A stretch of DNA of 64,000 nt, taken from the NCBI RefSeq assembly GCF_900163755.1, contig NZ_FUKI01000132.1, positions 1 through 64,000 of the forward strand. Reading direction: 5' to 3'. Source of the stretch: Crenothrix polyspora. GTDB taxonomy: Bacteria; Pseudomonadota; Gammaproteobacteria; Methylococcales; Methylomonadaceae. The translations under genes and the position numbers were made by a program. The notes beneath the pieces were generated by a model. It did not search any database and was not told where the DNA came from. It saw only the letters and a list, made by a program, of their open reading frames with translations. Positions 26,025 through 35,896 of this stretch are shown here, piece by piece (positions within the stretch are counted from its first letter, which is position 1; each line of letters begins with the position of its first letter).

Positions 26025-27362
26025 ATGAGACCAACAAAGCAACAGAAAACACAATTGCAGATTGCTCTCCTTGGCATGGATGAGCGTTCTTGTAAAATCA
26101 TGACCATGTTTTTTAAGGGCCCGTGCGAGGGACATGCGGTCGTGGTTAAAGAAGACAATGCTACCGTAGCTATTATTGATACCCGCTTTGAACACGCCAG
26201 AGAATTATTGGAACAAAGCATCACGCAAGGGAAAATGCGCGCCATTATTGTTTTATCATCACAATTAGTCGACAGAATTAATCACGACAACGTCATATAC
26301 CTTGATAAACCCATAACAGCCGAACCCATGTTTGAAGCACTGGATTGGGCAAAAGATATTAGCGAAGGAAAACAGCGCGGAAAACCTTTTCAAACTCACC
26401 GATTTTTAACACCCGCATCCGCAGCAACACCCCCCCCCGTGCAGGCAGCGGTTAAAAGCTTTCCTGCACCTGCACCTGCACCTTTACCTGTCGTCACTCA
26501 CAACCAAGAACCGCCTCTTGAAAACAACGCAAAACCACCTGAGTTAACAACAGAAAAACCACCAACCGCTCAGCAAACACCGACTGTTACAAAAGAAACA
26601 ACGGCTGCAAACACAGCCACGGATGCTCCCGTATCGATACAGATGCACGAGAGTGATTTTGCCGAAATTATAGGTACTGTACTTAATATTGACCTTACCG
26701 ATCCCGCAAAACAGCGCACAGCAACCTACGACCCTGATAAATATTATCAGGGCTACGTACAGCGTGCCTTTAGTAAAGCAACCAATGAAAAACACGCTTT
26801 TCAGCTTACCTTAGGCTGGAATCCACTTATCATATTGCCGCAAAACAAACAGATATGGTGGGATGCCGACGACAAATTACTCAAAGCTGTTTCTGATATT
26901 GAAATTAATATTAACACTGCCGTCGCCACAAGCTTAAACCTAAGTGACTTAAATGAATCATTAATGGTGCCTGAAAAAAAACAGGATATGGATGCTTTTT
27001 TATGGAAACTGGCATTATGGAGCTCCAGAGGTCGCTACCCGCAAGCCATCGACATAGAAAGCCCTATTCAACTGAAAAGATGGCCTAACTTTACCCGCTA
27101 TATTATCACTCCGCATGCGTTACGGATCTCTGCACTGCTGATAAAAGAAGGCCCCGATACCATGATAGGTATCGCTAATACCCTCAATATAGAGTTACGT
27201 TACGTTTCTATTTTTGTCAGTGCAACACACGCATTAGGTTTAATTCGTCAAATACCCAGCCCTAAAATAGATGAAATATTAATGCCTGTGTCACGTAAAA
27301 AATCCAATCCGCGAAAAAATGGCATCCTCAATAAAATTCTTAATAAATTACTTGGTCGCTAG
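26025..27362 (+). CDS. two-domain protein: receiver-like N-terminus, C-terminal helical/winged-helix-like domain
   Basis: 445 residues from the ATG at 26025 (a TTG one codon earlier is possible). Residues 1 to about 115 look like a degenerate receiver fold (IALLGMDERSCKIMTMFF, VAIIDTRFEHA, AIIVLSSQLV, LDKPITAEPMF): the KP near the end is kept but the acceptor Asp context is not standard. A low-complexity Pro/Ala/Thr linker spans about 125-215. The C-terminal part includes a segment like a winged helix (LKRWPNFTRYIITPHALRIS, IANTLNIELRYVSIFVSATH) and a basic tail (SRKKSNPRK). It precedes the MglA-like GTPase by 263 bp. I do not recognise a named family. It may be an effector or scaffold for the GTPase. 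Confidence 0.75.
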   Translation: MRPTKQQKTQLQIALLGMDERSCKIMTMFFKGPCEGHAVVVKEDNATVAIIDTRFEHARELLEQSITQGKMRAIIVLSSQLVDRINHDNVIYLDKPITAEPMFEALDWAKDISEGKQRGKPFQTHRFLTPASAATPPPVQAAVKSFPAPAPAPLPVVTHNQEPPLENNAKPPELTTEKPPTAQQTPTVTKETTAANTATDAPVSIQMHESDFAEIIGTVLNIDLTDPAKQRTATYDPDKYYQGYVQRAFSKATNEKHAFQLTLGWNPLIILPQNKQIWWDADDKLLKAVSDIEININTAVATSLNLSDLNESLMVPEKKQDMDAFLWKLALWSSRGRYPQAIDIESPIQLKRWPNFTRYIITPHALRISALLIKEGPDTMIGIANTLNIELRYVSIFVSATHALGLIRQIPSPKIDEILMPVSRKKSNPRKNGILNKILNKLLGR

Positions 27363-27625
27363 CGCAAACCCGCCAATTTGTGCCAAACTAACCCACAGTT
27401 TTGCAAACTATTTCTTCAATCGTAAAAATCCAGCGACACCGTCACCACATAACTACGGATGCTACATGCGCACTACCATTATGTTAAGAAAACAACGCCT
27501 TCTCCTCCAGAGAGAAAATGCAAATAAGGCAATAAAAATACAGCATGAACGGTATTTTTATTGCCTTCAAGCCACCCCTCTCCAGTACGAACAGAAGCTT
27601 TTTTCTTTAACTGTGCTGATAGCGC

Positions 27626-28159
27626 ATGTATAAAATAATTTTTACAGGCCCAGTAGGTGCAGGAAAAACCACAGCCATCGCTGCCATCAGTGACACACCG
27701 CCCATTAAAACCGATGTAGCGGCCAGTGATATGACCAAAACCCGAAAAAAAACCACAACCGTTGCCTTAGATTACGGTGTTATGGCGCTAGAAAGCGGCG
27801 AGAAAATACATTTGTATGGCACGCCAGGACAAGAGCGCTTTAACTTTATGTGGGATATTTTAAGATCAGGGGGCATAGGGCTGATTCTGTTACTGGACAG
27901 CACACGACCTGATCCCTTTAAGGATATGTGCTTTTTTCTAGAGCGTTTTCGAAGCTTTATTGAAGAAACCGGTATTGCTATCGGTGTCACGCAAATGGAT
28001 TTAGACAGCCGATTCTGTATTGATGATTATTATCGCCAGTTAAAAAAATTAAATTTAAATCCGCCGATATTTTCCGTCGACGCACGCGTCAAACAAGATG
28101 TATCGTTGCTGATACAATCGCTCATGTATTCACTAGAACCCAGCTTAAAAACGGAATAA
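27626..28159 (+). CDS. MglA/SRPRB-like small GTPase
   Basis: 177 residues, a single Ras-like G domain. P-loop GPVGAGKTT at 8-16, an SDMTKTRKKTTTVALDYG switch I region, G3 GTPGQE at 65-70 (Arf/MglA style) and G4 TQMD at 122-125 in place of N/TKxD. FNFMWDIL after G3 and SVDARVKQDVSLL near the end fit the ATP/GTP-binding protein family that pairs with roadblock proteins. The Lys to Gln change in G4 is common in this branch of bacterial GTPases. Three bases separate it from the roadblock-like gene. With the nearby Chp-type system it probably sets polarity or activity of type IV pili; that is inference. Confidence 0.88.
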   Translation: MYKIIFTGPVGAGKTTAIAAISDTPPIKTDVAASDMTKTRKKTTTVALDYGVMALESGEKIHLYGTPGQERFNFMWDILRSGGIGLILLLDSTRPDPFKDMCFFLERFRSFIEETGIAIGVTQMDLDSRFCIDDYYRQLKKLNLNPPIFSVDARVKQDVSLLIQSLMYSLEPSLKTE

Positions 28160-28162
28160 ATT

Positions 28163-28834
28163 ATGGCTAGCTATAAACTGGAAAACAGCCTCTATCTCTA
28201 CCCGACACCTGCAGGCGCTTACTATGCTATAGCCTCAAACGAGGCCGATAAATCTCGACAGTTTTTATGCAGCTTATTGCAACAGCAACAAACACCGTCA
28301 TTAAACATAGATAATCTCAAAATTTTGATGAATCTGGATAATGAAGAATCTTGTCTGGACTTGCTCTACCATTGCCAGCGTTTAGGCTGGGTGCAAGGCG
28401 TGCATGAGATATTGCATTTTCCACAACAACCCATGGAAAAACTATTGCCTGGCTTACTCACTAAGTTATCGCACACCGGCAAAGCCTTACTGGCAGATAA
28501 TGAAGGGTTTTACTTGGCCAGTAGCGGTTTTCCGCATGAAGTTTCCGAAGAATTATCCGCACTCAGCGCTGAAATTGCTGTTGTTTACAACCGAAGGTCT
28601 GGGGTATTAATTAAAAATTTAGGCTTAGCCAGCAATGCCTGGGCCGTTATTGATGCGTCGGGTAACAGTAAAATTGGCTTTTGGCCGATTATGATAGGCG
28701 CACAACGCTTTCATATCGTCATTTCTGGACCACCCAGTTTTAACCAAGCAGAGTTTGTATCGTTAATCTGGGTATTAACCGTACGCTACGCAAAAACCGG
28801 TATTACTAAAGAATCCACCAACGCTAAAGCCTAA
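28163..28834 (+). CDS. roadblock-like protein paired with the GTPase
   Basis: 223 residues. Residues about 1-85 are a small helical domain with no recognised family. Residues about 95-210 follow a roadblock/LC7 pattern: LLTKLSHTGKALLADNEGFY, ELSALSAEIAVVYNRR, a central beta region (NAWAVIDASGNSKIGFWPIM) and a final helix (FVSLIWVLTVRYA). GGA lies eight bases before the ATG and the gene follows the GTPase at once, so the pair is co-translated. It would be a GAP, exchange factor or adaptor for that GTPase. Distinct from the 123-residue roadblock protein at 14526. Confidence 0.72.
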   Translation: MASYKLENSLYLYPTPAGAYYAIASNEADKSRQFLCSLLQQQQTPSLNIDNLKILMNLDNEESCLDLLYHCQRLGWVQGVHEILHFPQQPMEKLLPGLLTKLSHTGKALLADNEGFYLASSGFPHEVSEELSALSAEIAVVYNRRSGVLIKNLGLASNAWAVIDASGNSKIGFWPIMIGAQRFHIVISGPPSFNQAEFVSLIWVLTVRYAKTGITKESTNAKA

Positions 28835-28881
28835 TAGGCATGGAAAAAATAGTTATCTATTCAATGAAGTGTGGTAAAAGT

Positions 28882-28958
28882 CTAGGTTGAGACGACGTTA
28901 GCAACTTCAACACATAACGCACTACATCGTTGGGGTTCGTTACCTCACCCCAACCTAG
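28882..28958. repeat. GTTGGGG palindromic repeat, copy 2
   Basis: CTAGGTTGAGACGACG at the left end and ACCTCACCCCAACCTAG at the right, with CGTTGGGGTTCGTT inside. It aligns with the reverse complement of copy 1 (18515) and directly with copy 3 (52628). It lies between the convergent roadblock-like gene and rpiA and may be the shared transcription end. Confidence 0.7.
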
Positions 28959-29079
28959 AAAAAATGTCCGAGCTTAAAGGGCTAGTTCTATTTTAAGCGG
29001 CACTATTTTTGTCTCGCTTTAATATATTGCCAAAGTGCGAGACTTAAAAGCATCATTCCCACACGGTGTAAAAGATATT

Positions 29080-29730
29080 TTACAGCGTAACAACCTCATC
29101 ACCTTGGCTAACCAATACCACATCGGCAGGGCGCATACCAAAAATACCTACCGCAACAACACCGGTAATATTATTAATGGTTTGTTCCCATTTAATAGCA
29201 TCTCTTATATCCAAATTATGCACATCCAAAATATGATTATGGTTATCGGTTATAAAATCGCGCCACACTGGCTGACCACCGAGCTTGACGATTTCTCTGG
29301 CAACAAAACTTCTGGCCATAGGAACCACTTCAACCGGCAGTGGGAATTTACCTAATACATCAACACATTTAGAACCATCAGCAATACACACAAAGGTTTT
29401 ACTGGCTGCGGCAATAATTTTTTCACGCGTTAATGCACCACCGCCACCTTTCACTAATTGCTTTAGCGGATTAATTTCATCCGCACCATCCACATAAACT
29501 TCAATTGTACCCACCGCATTTAAATCAAGTACCGGTATACCCAACTTTTTTAGCAACGCAGTACTGCCTTCAGAACTGGATACTGCACCTTCGATATCGG
29601 CTTTAATATCGGCTAAATAAGTAATAAAGTGGTTAACGGTGGAGCCTGTACCTACACCAATAATAGGTACATTTTTAACGTATTTTAAAGCAGCGTAGGC
29701 CACTTTTTGTTTTAATTCATCTTGGGTCAT
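29080..29730 (-). CDS. rpiA: ribose-5-phosphate isomerase A
   Basis: 216 residues from the ATG at 29730 ([18 protein letters not shown]); the 29 upstream in-frame codons are hydrophobic and unlike the family. RpiA motifs: [37 protein letters not shown] with the catalytic Asp, and [16 protein letters not shown] with the catalytic Glu. It interconverts ribose-5-phosphate and ribulose-5-phosphate in the cytoplasm; in methanotrophs this also serves the ribulose monophosphate cycle. Normal length. It lies just beyond the exopolysaccharide genes on the same strand and could be partly co-transcribed, but is probably unrelated in function. Confidence 0.97.
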   Translation of the reverse strand: MTQDELKQKVAYAALKYVKNVPIIGVGTGSTVNHFITYLADIKADIEGAVSSSEGSTALLKKLGIPVLDLNAVGTIEVYVDGADEINPLKQLVKGGGGALTREKIIAAASKTFVCIADGSKCVDVLGKFPLPVEVVPMARSFVAREIVKLGGQPVWRDFITDNHNHILDVHNLDIRDAIKWEQTINNITGVVAVGIFGMRPADVVLVSQGDEVVTL

Positions 29731-29823
29731 GATTTTGTCAGTGTAATAAAAGTTAAAAAACCTTACGATAATACCGCAGATAAAAAAAATCCTCAGCCCT
29801 TTTTTGGTCAGCAGCAATTTATT

Positions 29824-31182
29824 TTATAGGCTGCGCACCACAGCACTAAACTTACCCGTAGTACTTTTGGGAATGTGCTTGACTTGCTCAACCTTAATAC
29901 GCATAACTTTGCCCAATAATTCTTGGGCTAACGCGATAACCTGTTGCTCATTTACTACATTACCACTGCTCAACACCAACAAAATACGCACCTCATCAGG
30001 CTTATCTTGTCTTATCTGTGACTCCAATACATGATCAAGTTTATCAAGCAACATGCAAGCCATGAACACTTTACTGCCATCAGGTTTAATCAGATAATCC
30101 GCCGTGCGCCCTATTACCTGTTCAATAACCGGAAAAGCACGCAGGCAAGGACAGCTGTAATCGGACTCCGCAAGCACCACTTCATCATCTAACGAATACC
30201 GGATCAGCGGCATCAGTAAGTTATCAAAGCCTGTACCCATTAAGGTATGCGTGCCATTATCTTGAGGTATTAATTCGGTAAAACCATAATCTGACAACAG
30301 ATGATAATTGCCATATTCGCACGTACCCATCGCACTCACACGCTCAGAGCTACCATACCAATCAAAAATACGGCAACCAAAAGCCTGGGTAATAAGCTGA
30401 TGCTGCTCATGCGTTAAGGTTTCACTGGAGGTAATAAAACATTTTAACGATTTACCCCGATAGCGTTGTCTTTTATTCAGCAAATAACGCGCTAAAAAGG
30501 CTAACGAGGACGAATAAGCCATGCCAAAAACAGGATCAAACGTTTCCATTGCCTGAATATAGGCCTGTGCATTACGTTCAGACAAATGAAAAGACGACAT
30601 AAGAATGGTATTATCCGCCTTATTGTAACGCCAAAAAGGCGGCTGGGTGGCATCGCTAGCCACAATTTTATCGCCTCGCAACCACAAGCGCCGCTCTCCC
30701 AACTTCACCCCTGCCCAATGACATTGCCGAGCAATAAAAGCTTTTTCTCTATTAATGGCATGTAAATCTCGCCATAACTTAATTGGTGTACCGGTAGTAC
30801 CACTGGTAACACTTGAAAAACGGTACGCTGTTGAATTGTCTGTCAACAAACGTTCGCCCGCCTGAACCACATCAAGCTTAGTGAGTACCGGAAGTCGCTG
30901 CATATCGGCAAGCGTTAAAAGTTGCTCAGGTGCAAAACCTGCCGCCGCAAATGACTCGCGGTAATACGGCACATGCATGGCGGCATGATGCACCAGCGCT
31001 TGCAAGCGCTTAAGTTGCAATTGCGCTAACGCATCACTGTCCAGCCATTGACTGTCTGCTATATCGTCTGCTGCTGCACCCGATGTTAAATTTTGTAAAA
31101 CGCGTACCGCATAACCACGCGCGGACACCAAAGCATTTTGAAGCAGCGCAGGACTGTGCCTATAAATACGCGACGTGTACAT
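29824..31182 (-). CDS. PaaK/CapK-like adenylate-forming enzyme of the EPS locus
   Basis: About 452 residues from ATG 31182, which has GGGAAG about ten bases ahead. The frame also stays open to a TTG at 31245 that would add a hydrophobic leader. The adenylate-forming motif is SSVTSGTTGTPIKLW; further family features are HYSR-like DWYGSSERVSAMG and a C-terminal KHIPKSTTGKFSAVV, where the Lys serves adenylation. CapK/PaaK-like proteins are common in exosortase-type EPS loci, where their substrate is unknown. It sits 15 bp or less from the heparinase-like gene, as the last gene of the leftward EPS arm. Confidence 0.88.
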   Translation of the reverse strand: MYTSRIYRHSPALLQNALVSARGYAVRVLQNLTSGAAADDIADSQWLDSDALAQLQLKRLQALVHHAAMHVPYYRESFAAAGFAPEQLLTLADMQRLPVLTKLDVVQAGERLLTDNSTAYRFSSVTSGTTGTPIKLWRDLHAINREKAFIARQCHWAGVKLGERRLWLRGDKIVASDATQPPFWRYNKADNTILMSSFHLSERNAQAYIQAMETFDPVFGMAYSSSLAFLARYLLNKRQRYRGKSLKCFITSSETLTHEQHQLITQAFGCRIFDWYGSSERVSAMGTCEYGNYHLLSDYGFTELIPQDNGTHTLMGTGFDNLLMPLIRYSLDDEVVLAESDYSCPCLRAFPVIEQVIGRTADYLIKPDGSKVFMACMLLDKLDHVLESQIRQDKPDEVRILLVLSSGNVVNEQQVIALAQELLGKVMRIKVEQVKHIPKSTTGKFSAVVRSL

Positions 31183-31259
31183 AAACGCTAAACTTCCCAG
31201 TAACAAGATGTAATCAATAAGCGCCCATAATACACTACTCAACAAATATTAAGCACGGT

Positions 31260-33239
31260 CTAAAATAAGTCATTAAAACCGTCTATAGTTAAATGCGTTT
31301 CAATCACTGCTACGTCAGATTCAACACACACCCTAATCACCGAAATTGCTTGCTTTACCTCGTAGGCATTAGACATCCAGCCTAAAGGCAAAGCTTCGTC
31401 ACCGTAAAATTGCTGTATCTGTAAATCAGTGCCCAAAAACGCCATATGCGCTGAAAATCGCTGACCTTTAATATAAAGATGATTACCCGACAACGCCAAC
31501 GTCAGGGTGGCACCAAAATGCCAAAACTGTTCAACCTTATGAGAAACTTTACCAGATACCACGTCGTGTATAATTAAGCATCGTTGATCGGCATCAAAGC
31601 GCACACTGCGCTGGTGTTGCACAGGATCAGCAAGCCGCCGATAACCATCATGATGCCCCAAAAAATCAAATTGTGCGGCTGATGCCGGCAAGTGATCCAC
31701 CGTGGCTTTAGCTTTGCGTGTCCACATAAAGCGTCCACCACTGACAGATTGATCAACACCGTCTACGCGCACGGTATTGTGTGCAGAAGTACCCCGAAAA
31801 TAATCGCGCCACTTTAGTGTCTGCCCATACGAAAAAGTACCCGAATCAACCAAACACGCTTCACCCGCGACAGTCAGCGTAACGGCCAACGCATCCGCAT
31901 GACCGTGCGCTGCAATAGCTAAATAGCCTACAGCTCCACAATCCACTAAACCCTTAATTTCAGTGGGCAGACCAAAATCAGTACCCAACACAAAATAACC
32001 GGCATCTGGAAATTGCCAATCGGTAGCGGTCGGCGCTATTGGGGCAATTTGGTTATATTGACCATTACCCAGCAACCATTTAACCGTATCGGTGGATACC
32101 TGCGTATGGTTATTAAAAACAGCATCACCCAGCGCTAATATCATCGCAACACGATTGTTAGCCGCGTGTGGCTCAAGCCGTAACACCATACCATCATCGG
32201 CATCGCCTATCTGGGGAATATGCCCCGCAACATCACGAATCGATCTCAAAAACCCTAATGCTTTGGACACCACTCGCCAAAAATCATCAGAAAATTTATC
32301 GCTATTGCGCTGAGCAACAATGCCCGCACTAAGCAAAAATTCCAATGTAAAAATATGATAAGCAAACGCCTGCTCTTTATTAACTCCCTCCGCAGAATAC
32401 TGGCGTAGCACTTCGCGCTCAAGCCCCGCCATACTGGTTAACGCCCATTGTTTAGATTGTGACCAATATGGCCACGTCTTTGCAGCGACATAAAGCCCCG
32501 CTAGCTCGCCTATTAAATGATTATTGGCTGAGGAATACCGCGAAAAATGCCAGTTGATAAATTGACAATGCGCAAAAATACTTGCCAGCCACCGCGTCCG
32601 TAAGCGCTCGCCGCTTGGGTGTTGAAATAACGCTCCCTCCCATCCACCTAACATGTGCCAAATAAGACTCCAGTTAATCAAGCGGATACTAAGCTCCAAG
32701 GCGCTCGACCAATTAACGCCTGTTAAACGCGGACATTGTTCTAACCAGGCATTAATTTGTGCAGCAAGACCATAAAGATAACGTGAATCAGCACTGATAA
32801 GATAAGCCTGCGCTAAGCGCACCCAGTGCAAATGGCGATTTAATTCCCAAACATGCTTAATATCGCCTACTAACGCACGGTTACTAATAGCAATATCCGG
32901 CCCAAAGCTTAATGGCGCAACAATACCCGTTAAAGGATCACGATTCCAATCCGGTAAACTGCCCACATTAAATGGCTTGGCTGCAAATAAAATTACCCTG
33001 CCTGCAAGAATAGCATCGGCTTCTTGTAAATACGCTGCACCCTCTGTATTTGTGCAATCAAAAGTAACCATCGCCTCATGGTTAACCGGTGCGTTAAATT
33101 TAGGCATCAGCGTATTCAGTAGCCCGTATTTAAACGCTTTGGTAATACCAAGCTGTCTGATACGGTGAAAAACTTCTACTACCGACATACAGCGTAAGCG
33201 ATTAATCATCCAGCGTAATTTATGCGGTAATAGATTCAT
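31260..33239 (-). CDS. heparinase II/III-family polysaccharide lyase-like protein
   Basis: 659 residues from ATG 33239 (MNLLPHKLRWMINRL), with AAGG ahead; a GTG eight codons upstream is possible. The N-terminal half is the alpha/alpha toroid typical of the family (WSSALELSIRLINWSLIW; a Tyr/His region around FSRYSSANNHLIGELAGLY). The C-terminal half is a beta-sandwich with GHADALAVTLTVAGEACLVD, DSGTFSYG and the YFRGTSAHNTVRVDG segment. No signal peptide is visible. In EPS loci such lyases trim or edit the nascent polymer. Its place between a GT4 gene and the PaaK-like gene is a recurrent arrangement in PEP-CTERM-type loci. Confidence 0.88.
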   Translation of the reverse strand: MNLLPHKLRWMINRLRCMSVVEVFHRIRQLGITKAFKYGLLNTLMPKFNAPVNHEAMVTFDCTNTEGAAYLQEADAILAGRVILFAAKPFNVGSLPDWNRDPLTGIVAPLSFGPDIAISNRALVGDIKHVWELNRHLHWVRLAQAYLISADSRYLYGLAAQINAWLEQCPRLTGVNWSSALELSIRLINWSLIWHMLGGWEGALFQHPSGERLRTRWLASIFAHCQFINWHFSRYSSANNHLIGELAGLYVAAKTWPYWSQSKQWALTSMAGLEREVLRQYSAEGVNKEQAFAYHIFTLEFLLSAGIVAQRNSDKFSDDFWRVVSKALGFLRSIRDVAGHIPQIGDADDGMVLRLEPHAANNRVAMILALGDAVFNNHTQVSTDTVKWLLGNGQYNQIAPIAPTATDWQFPDAGYFVLGTDFGLPTEIKGLVDCGAVGYLAIAAHGHADALAVTLTVAGEACLVDSGTFSYGQTLKWRDYFRGTSAHNTVRVDGVDQSVSGGRFMWTRKAKATVDHLPASAAQFDFLGHHDGYRRLADPVQHQRSVRFDADQRCLIIHDVVSGKVSHKVEQFWHFGATLTLALSGNHLYIKGQRFSAHMAFLGTDLQIQQFYGDEALPLGWMSNAYEVKQAISVIRVCVESDVAVIETHLTIDGFNDLF

Positions 33240-33291
33240 AGCGATTTTTACCTTATTATCCACGTCATTGGCACTACGAAAAATGCTGTAT

Positions 33292-34356
33292 TCATACCGA
33301 TGTTATGCCAGACAAATCATCATAAAGTAGAGCAAGCCTATCTAATACGGAGCAACTGCTGTAATGATCTTCAATCAGTTGACGGGCGTTTTTAGCAAAC
33401 TGTGTTCGCAATGCTTTATCGCCCAGCAATTGCCCTAACGCTGCCGCCAATTCAGCTACCTGACCCGGCTGCACTAACAAACCACTGATTTGATGATGAA
33501 CAACACTGGGTATACCACCCACATTACTCACCACAATGGCCTTCCCCGCAGACATGGCTTCTAACATAGACATCGGTAAACCTTCCGCATGAGACGGCAA
33601 AGTAAAAATACAGGCTTTCTGTAGCTCCTGTGCTTTTTGCTCATTGTCTATCCAGCCCAGACATTCCACACACGCAGCAATACCCAAGGCTTGAGCGTTA
33701 TACTGCACACTAGCAAAATCGCCCTCACCCGCTATAATCAACTTAATAGCGGGGTAAGTCGGTTTAAGTAAGGCTATCGCAGCTAATAATTCAAAGATCC
33801 CCTTCTGCGCGTCAATACGCCCTAAAAACAGAATACGTCCGTCTTGTTCATTACTGCCATCACATAAATCAGTTAAAACAACCGAATTAGCCAGTACCAT
33901 TACCTTGGCTTTTGGGGCAAACTGACAAAGGAAGCCAGCCCATTGGTCTGACAATGCGATTACCTGTGAACTGCGTTCCAGTGTTGCACGTACAAAGGCT
34001 TGCATAACAGCACCCGATTCTTCAGTAACATAGCGCTTAAATCCGCCGCCGTGCAAATGAAAAATAGTTTTACATCCGAAACTTCTGGCCACTGCAAGCA
34101 ACAACGCTTTTCTAATAAAACTGGCATGTGATGCCGCATGAACATGCACAATACACGGCCGGGAAAAAATACAATATTTGATAAGCTCAGCACCTGTTCT
34201 TACGAACAACACTAACTTTTTAAGTAAGCCGCTTTCGGCATGCGAACACAAATACCGCACTGCGTATTGCTGTAAAAAACCACTCGCCATGAAGACAGTA
34301 ATCACCGAAGCAATACCGCCTTTACCCGCAGGGTCAGTACCTATCATAAGATTCAT
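33292..34356 (-). CDS. GT4-family glycosyltransferase
   Basis: 354 residues, GT-B fold. N-terminal acceptor domain begins NLMIGTDPAGKGGIASVI. The donor domain starts near residue 185 (GRILFLGRIDAQKGIFELL) and has the E-x7-E region SHAEGLPMSMLEAMSAGKAI and VVSNVGGIPSVV. A retaining glycosyltransferase that would add a sugar to the lipid-linked repeat unit at the cytoplasmic face. AAGG is seven bases before the ATG. Sugar specificity cannot be told. Confidence 0.92.
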   Translation of the reverse strand: MNLMIGTDPAGKGGIASVITVFMASGFLQQYAVRYLCSHAESGLLKKLVLFVRTGAELIKYCIFSRPCIVHVHAASHASFIRKALLLAVARSFGCKTIFHLHGGGFKRYVTEESGAVMQAFVRATLERSSQVIALSDQWAGFLCQFAPKAKVMVLANSVVLTDLCDGSNEQDGRILFLGRIDAQKGIFELLAAIALLKPTYPAIKLIIAGEGDFASVQYNAQALGIAACVECLGWIDNEQKAQELQKACIFTLPSHAEGLPMSMLEAMSAGKAIVVSNVGGIPSVVHHQISGLLVQPGQVAELAAALGQLLGDKALRTQFAKNARQLIEDHYSSCSVLDRLALLYDDLSGITSV

Positions 34357-34413
34357 AAGCCTACCTTGACTAGCAACTTAAAAACAGAACAAAGTCAGTG
34401 ATATTGCAGTAGC

Positions 34414-35790
34414 TTAGCTTGGTAGCCGCCATCTTGGTATCAAACGTAAACCATCAACCGCCCAAATATTTTCAGACCGAGACAGGGTGTGAGTGCGTAA
34501 AAAATCTTTACGCCACTGTGAATCCAATCGCGCTATTGGTGTTTCAGAAAAATGCTGCTTATCCAAACAATCTACACGATTTAATACAGTCGCTTTACCG
34601 TACTCGGTAGCACAATCTTGCGCGGGGCGATACAAAATACCATTTTCAATATACAGATTACCGGCTGGTCTAGCATTACGCGCATCGGATTTAACTGGAT
34701 TTTCAGGATGTGCCTGCCAAGGCCCTAATGGTGAATCCGCAAAATACACATGCAATTCATCATGAACGCACGCTCCTTCATGCGCCATAGCAACAAACAT
34801 CCACCACATGTCTTGGTATTCAATTAATGTGGCATCAACTGCACGCAGATCAGTTAATAATACCGCCGCCTGCTCCCAACGATCAGGAAATTGCAGGCAT
34901 TTCCACAGCACCACATTACGTGCTGCACTGGATTCAGGCAGCATATAAAGCGCATTATGCCAGGAAAATACAAAAGGGTAAGAAAGGTGCTGATCACCTG
35001 ACATAACAGGCTGTGATGCACTGTAAGTACCATCATTAAATAACTCAATAGCCGCTAAATGCCCACGTCCAGAAGCATACGGTAGTTCTTCTACCATTAC
35101 CCAGCATCGCCCGTCATGCTCTACAGGAAAAGGATCTGCCCAAAAACACCCACTACCAGGGTCTAATACCCACTGGGCATGCATATCAAGACATTCATCT
35201 TTACTCAGTCCCGCAACAACAAACCATTGTTCTTTGTATATTATTTTACGTACAATCTTTTGCGCAATAGCTTTCGCTTCAGCAAATCGTGCATGACAAG
35301 CACTTGACTCAATCATCATGATTTCTGGTGTAATCGCGGGTAATAACGTTGTTTTACAATACGTAGTTAATACCCGAACCGGAAAATACGCGGCCTTTGC
35401 TAAGTTTGTCGCCACACCCCGCTTAACAACGAATGGCTCATGAAAGCCAAATGACTGATAAAGACACTGACACCTGCCATCTACAAAACGCACCCATAAA
35501 CTCACTTCCAGTGGCAAATTTTTAGCTGCCGAATGACGCGCCGCCTTTAGTACATCAATATCGCGCCCTGCAAAACGAAAAAACCAAAAACCCAATCGGC
35601 CGTAGCCATATTGCTGACAAGCTTCAACTGGATTATCACCGTAATGTAAAATAACATCAGGCGTAAGTTGACTGGTCGCCACCAAAACCTCAACACCGCG
35701 TAAATTATTGATTGCGGCTACGCCTGCTTGTGCCCAGTTTGGCTGAGGCTCAGTTAAGCGAATAATTACCTTATGCGGTATTATGGCCAT
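34414..35790 (-). CDS. five-bladed propeller transferase-like protein (GIPC transferase N-terminal-like)
   Basis: 458 residues from ATG 35790; GGAG lies six bases before it, and 18 further upstream codons are unlikely. The N-terminal 190 residues resemble a formyltransferase-like or nucleotide-binding lead domain (PDVILHYG, GRLGFWFFRFAG). The C-terminal part is a beta-propeller of the glycosidase/transferase type: GSGCFWADPFPVEHDGRCWV, YPFVFSWHNALYMLPES, and NARPAGNLYIENGILYRPAQ with the AGN motif. Proteins of this shape are annotated as related to glucosamine inositolphosphorylceramide transferase and appear in bacterial EPS loci. It likely acts on or transfers a sugar. Exact chemistry unknown. 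Confidence 0.78.
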   Translation of the reverse strand: MAIIPHKVIIRLTEPQPNWAQAGVAAINNLRGVEVLVATSQLTPDVILHYGDNPVEACQQYGYGRLGFWFFRFAGRDIDVLKAARHSAAKNLPLEVSLWVRFVDGRCQCLYQSFGFHEPFVVKRGVATNLAKAAYFPVRVLTTYCKTTLLPAITPEIMMIESSACHARFAEAKAIAQKIVRKIIYKEQWFVVAGLSKDECLDMHAQWVLDPGSGCFWADPFPVEHDGRCWVMVEELPYASGRGHLAAIELFNDGTYSASQPVMSGDQHLSYPFVFSWHNALYMLPESSAARNVVLWKCLQFPDRWEQAAVLLTDLRAVDATLIEYQDMWWMFVAMAHEGACVHDELHVYFADSPLGPWQAHPENPVKSDARNARPAGNLYIENGILYRPAQDCATEYGKATVLNRVDCLDKQHFSETPIARLDSQWRKDFLRTHTLSRSENIWAVDGLRLIPRWRLPS

Positions 35791-35896
35791 CAGAATCTCC
35801 GTTTCTGCGCTATCTTTTATTTTTACACCACAGGCGACAGCCATTAAGCAACCTATGTAAACAGTTTAATACTTTAATCCACCCAAAAAACGATGC

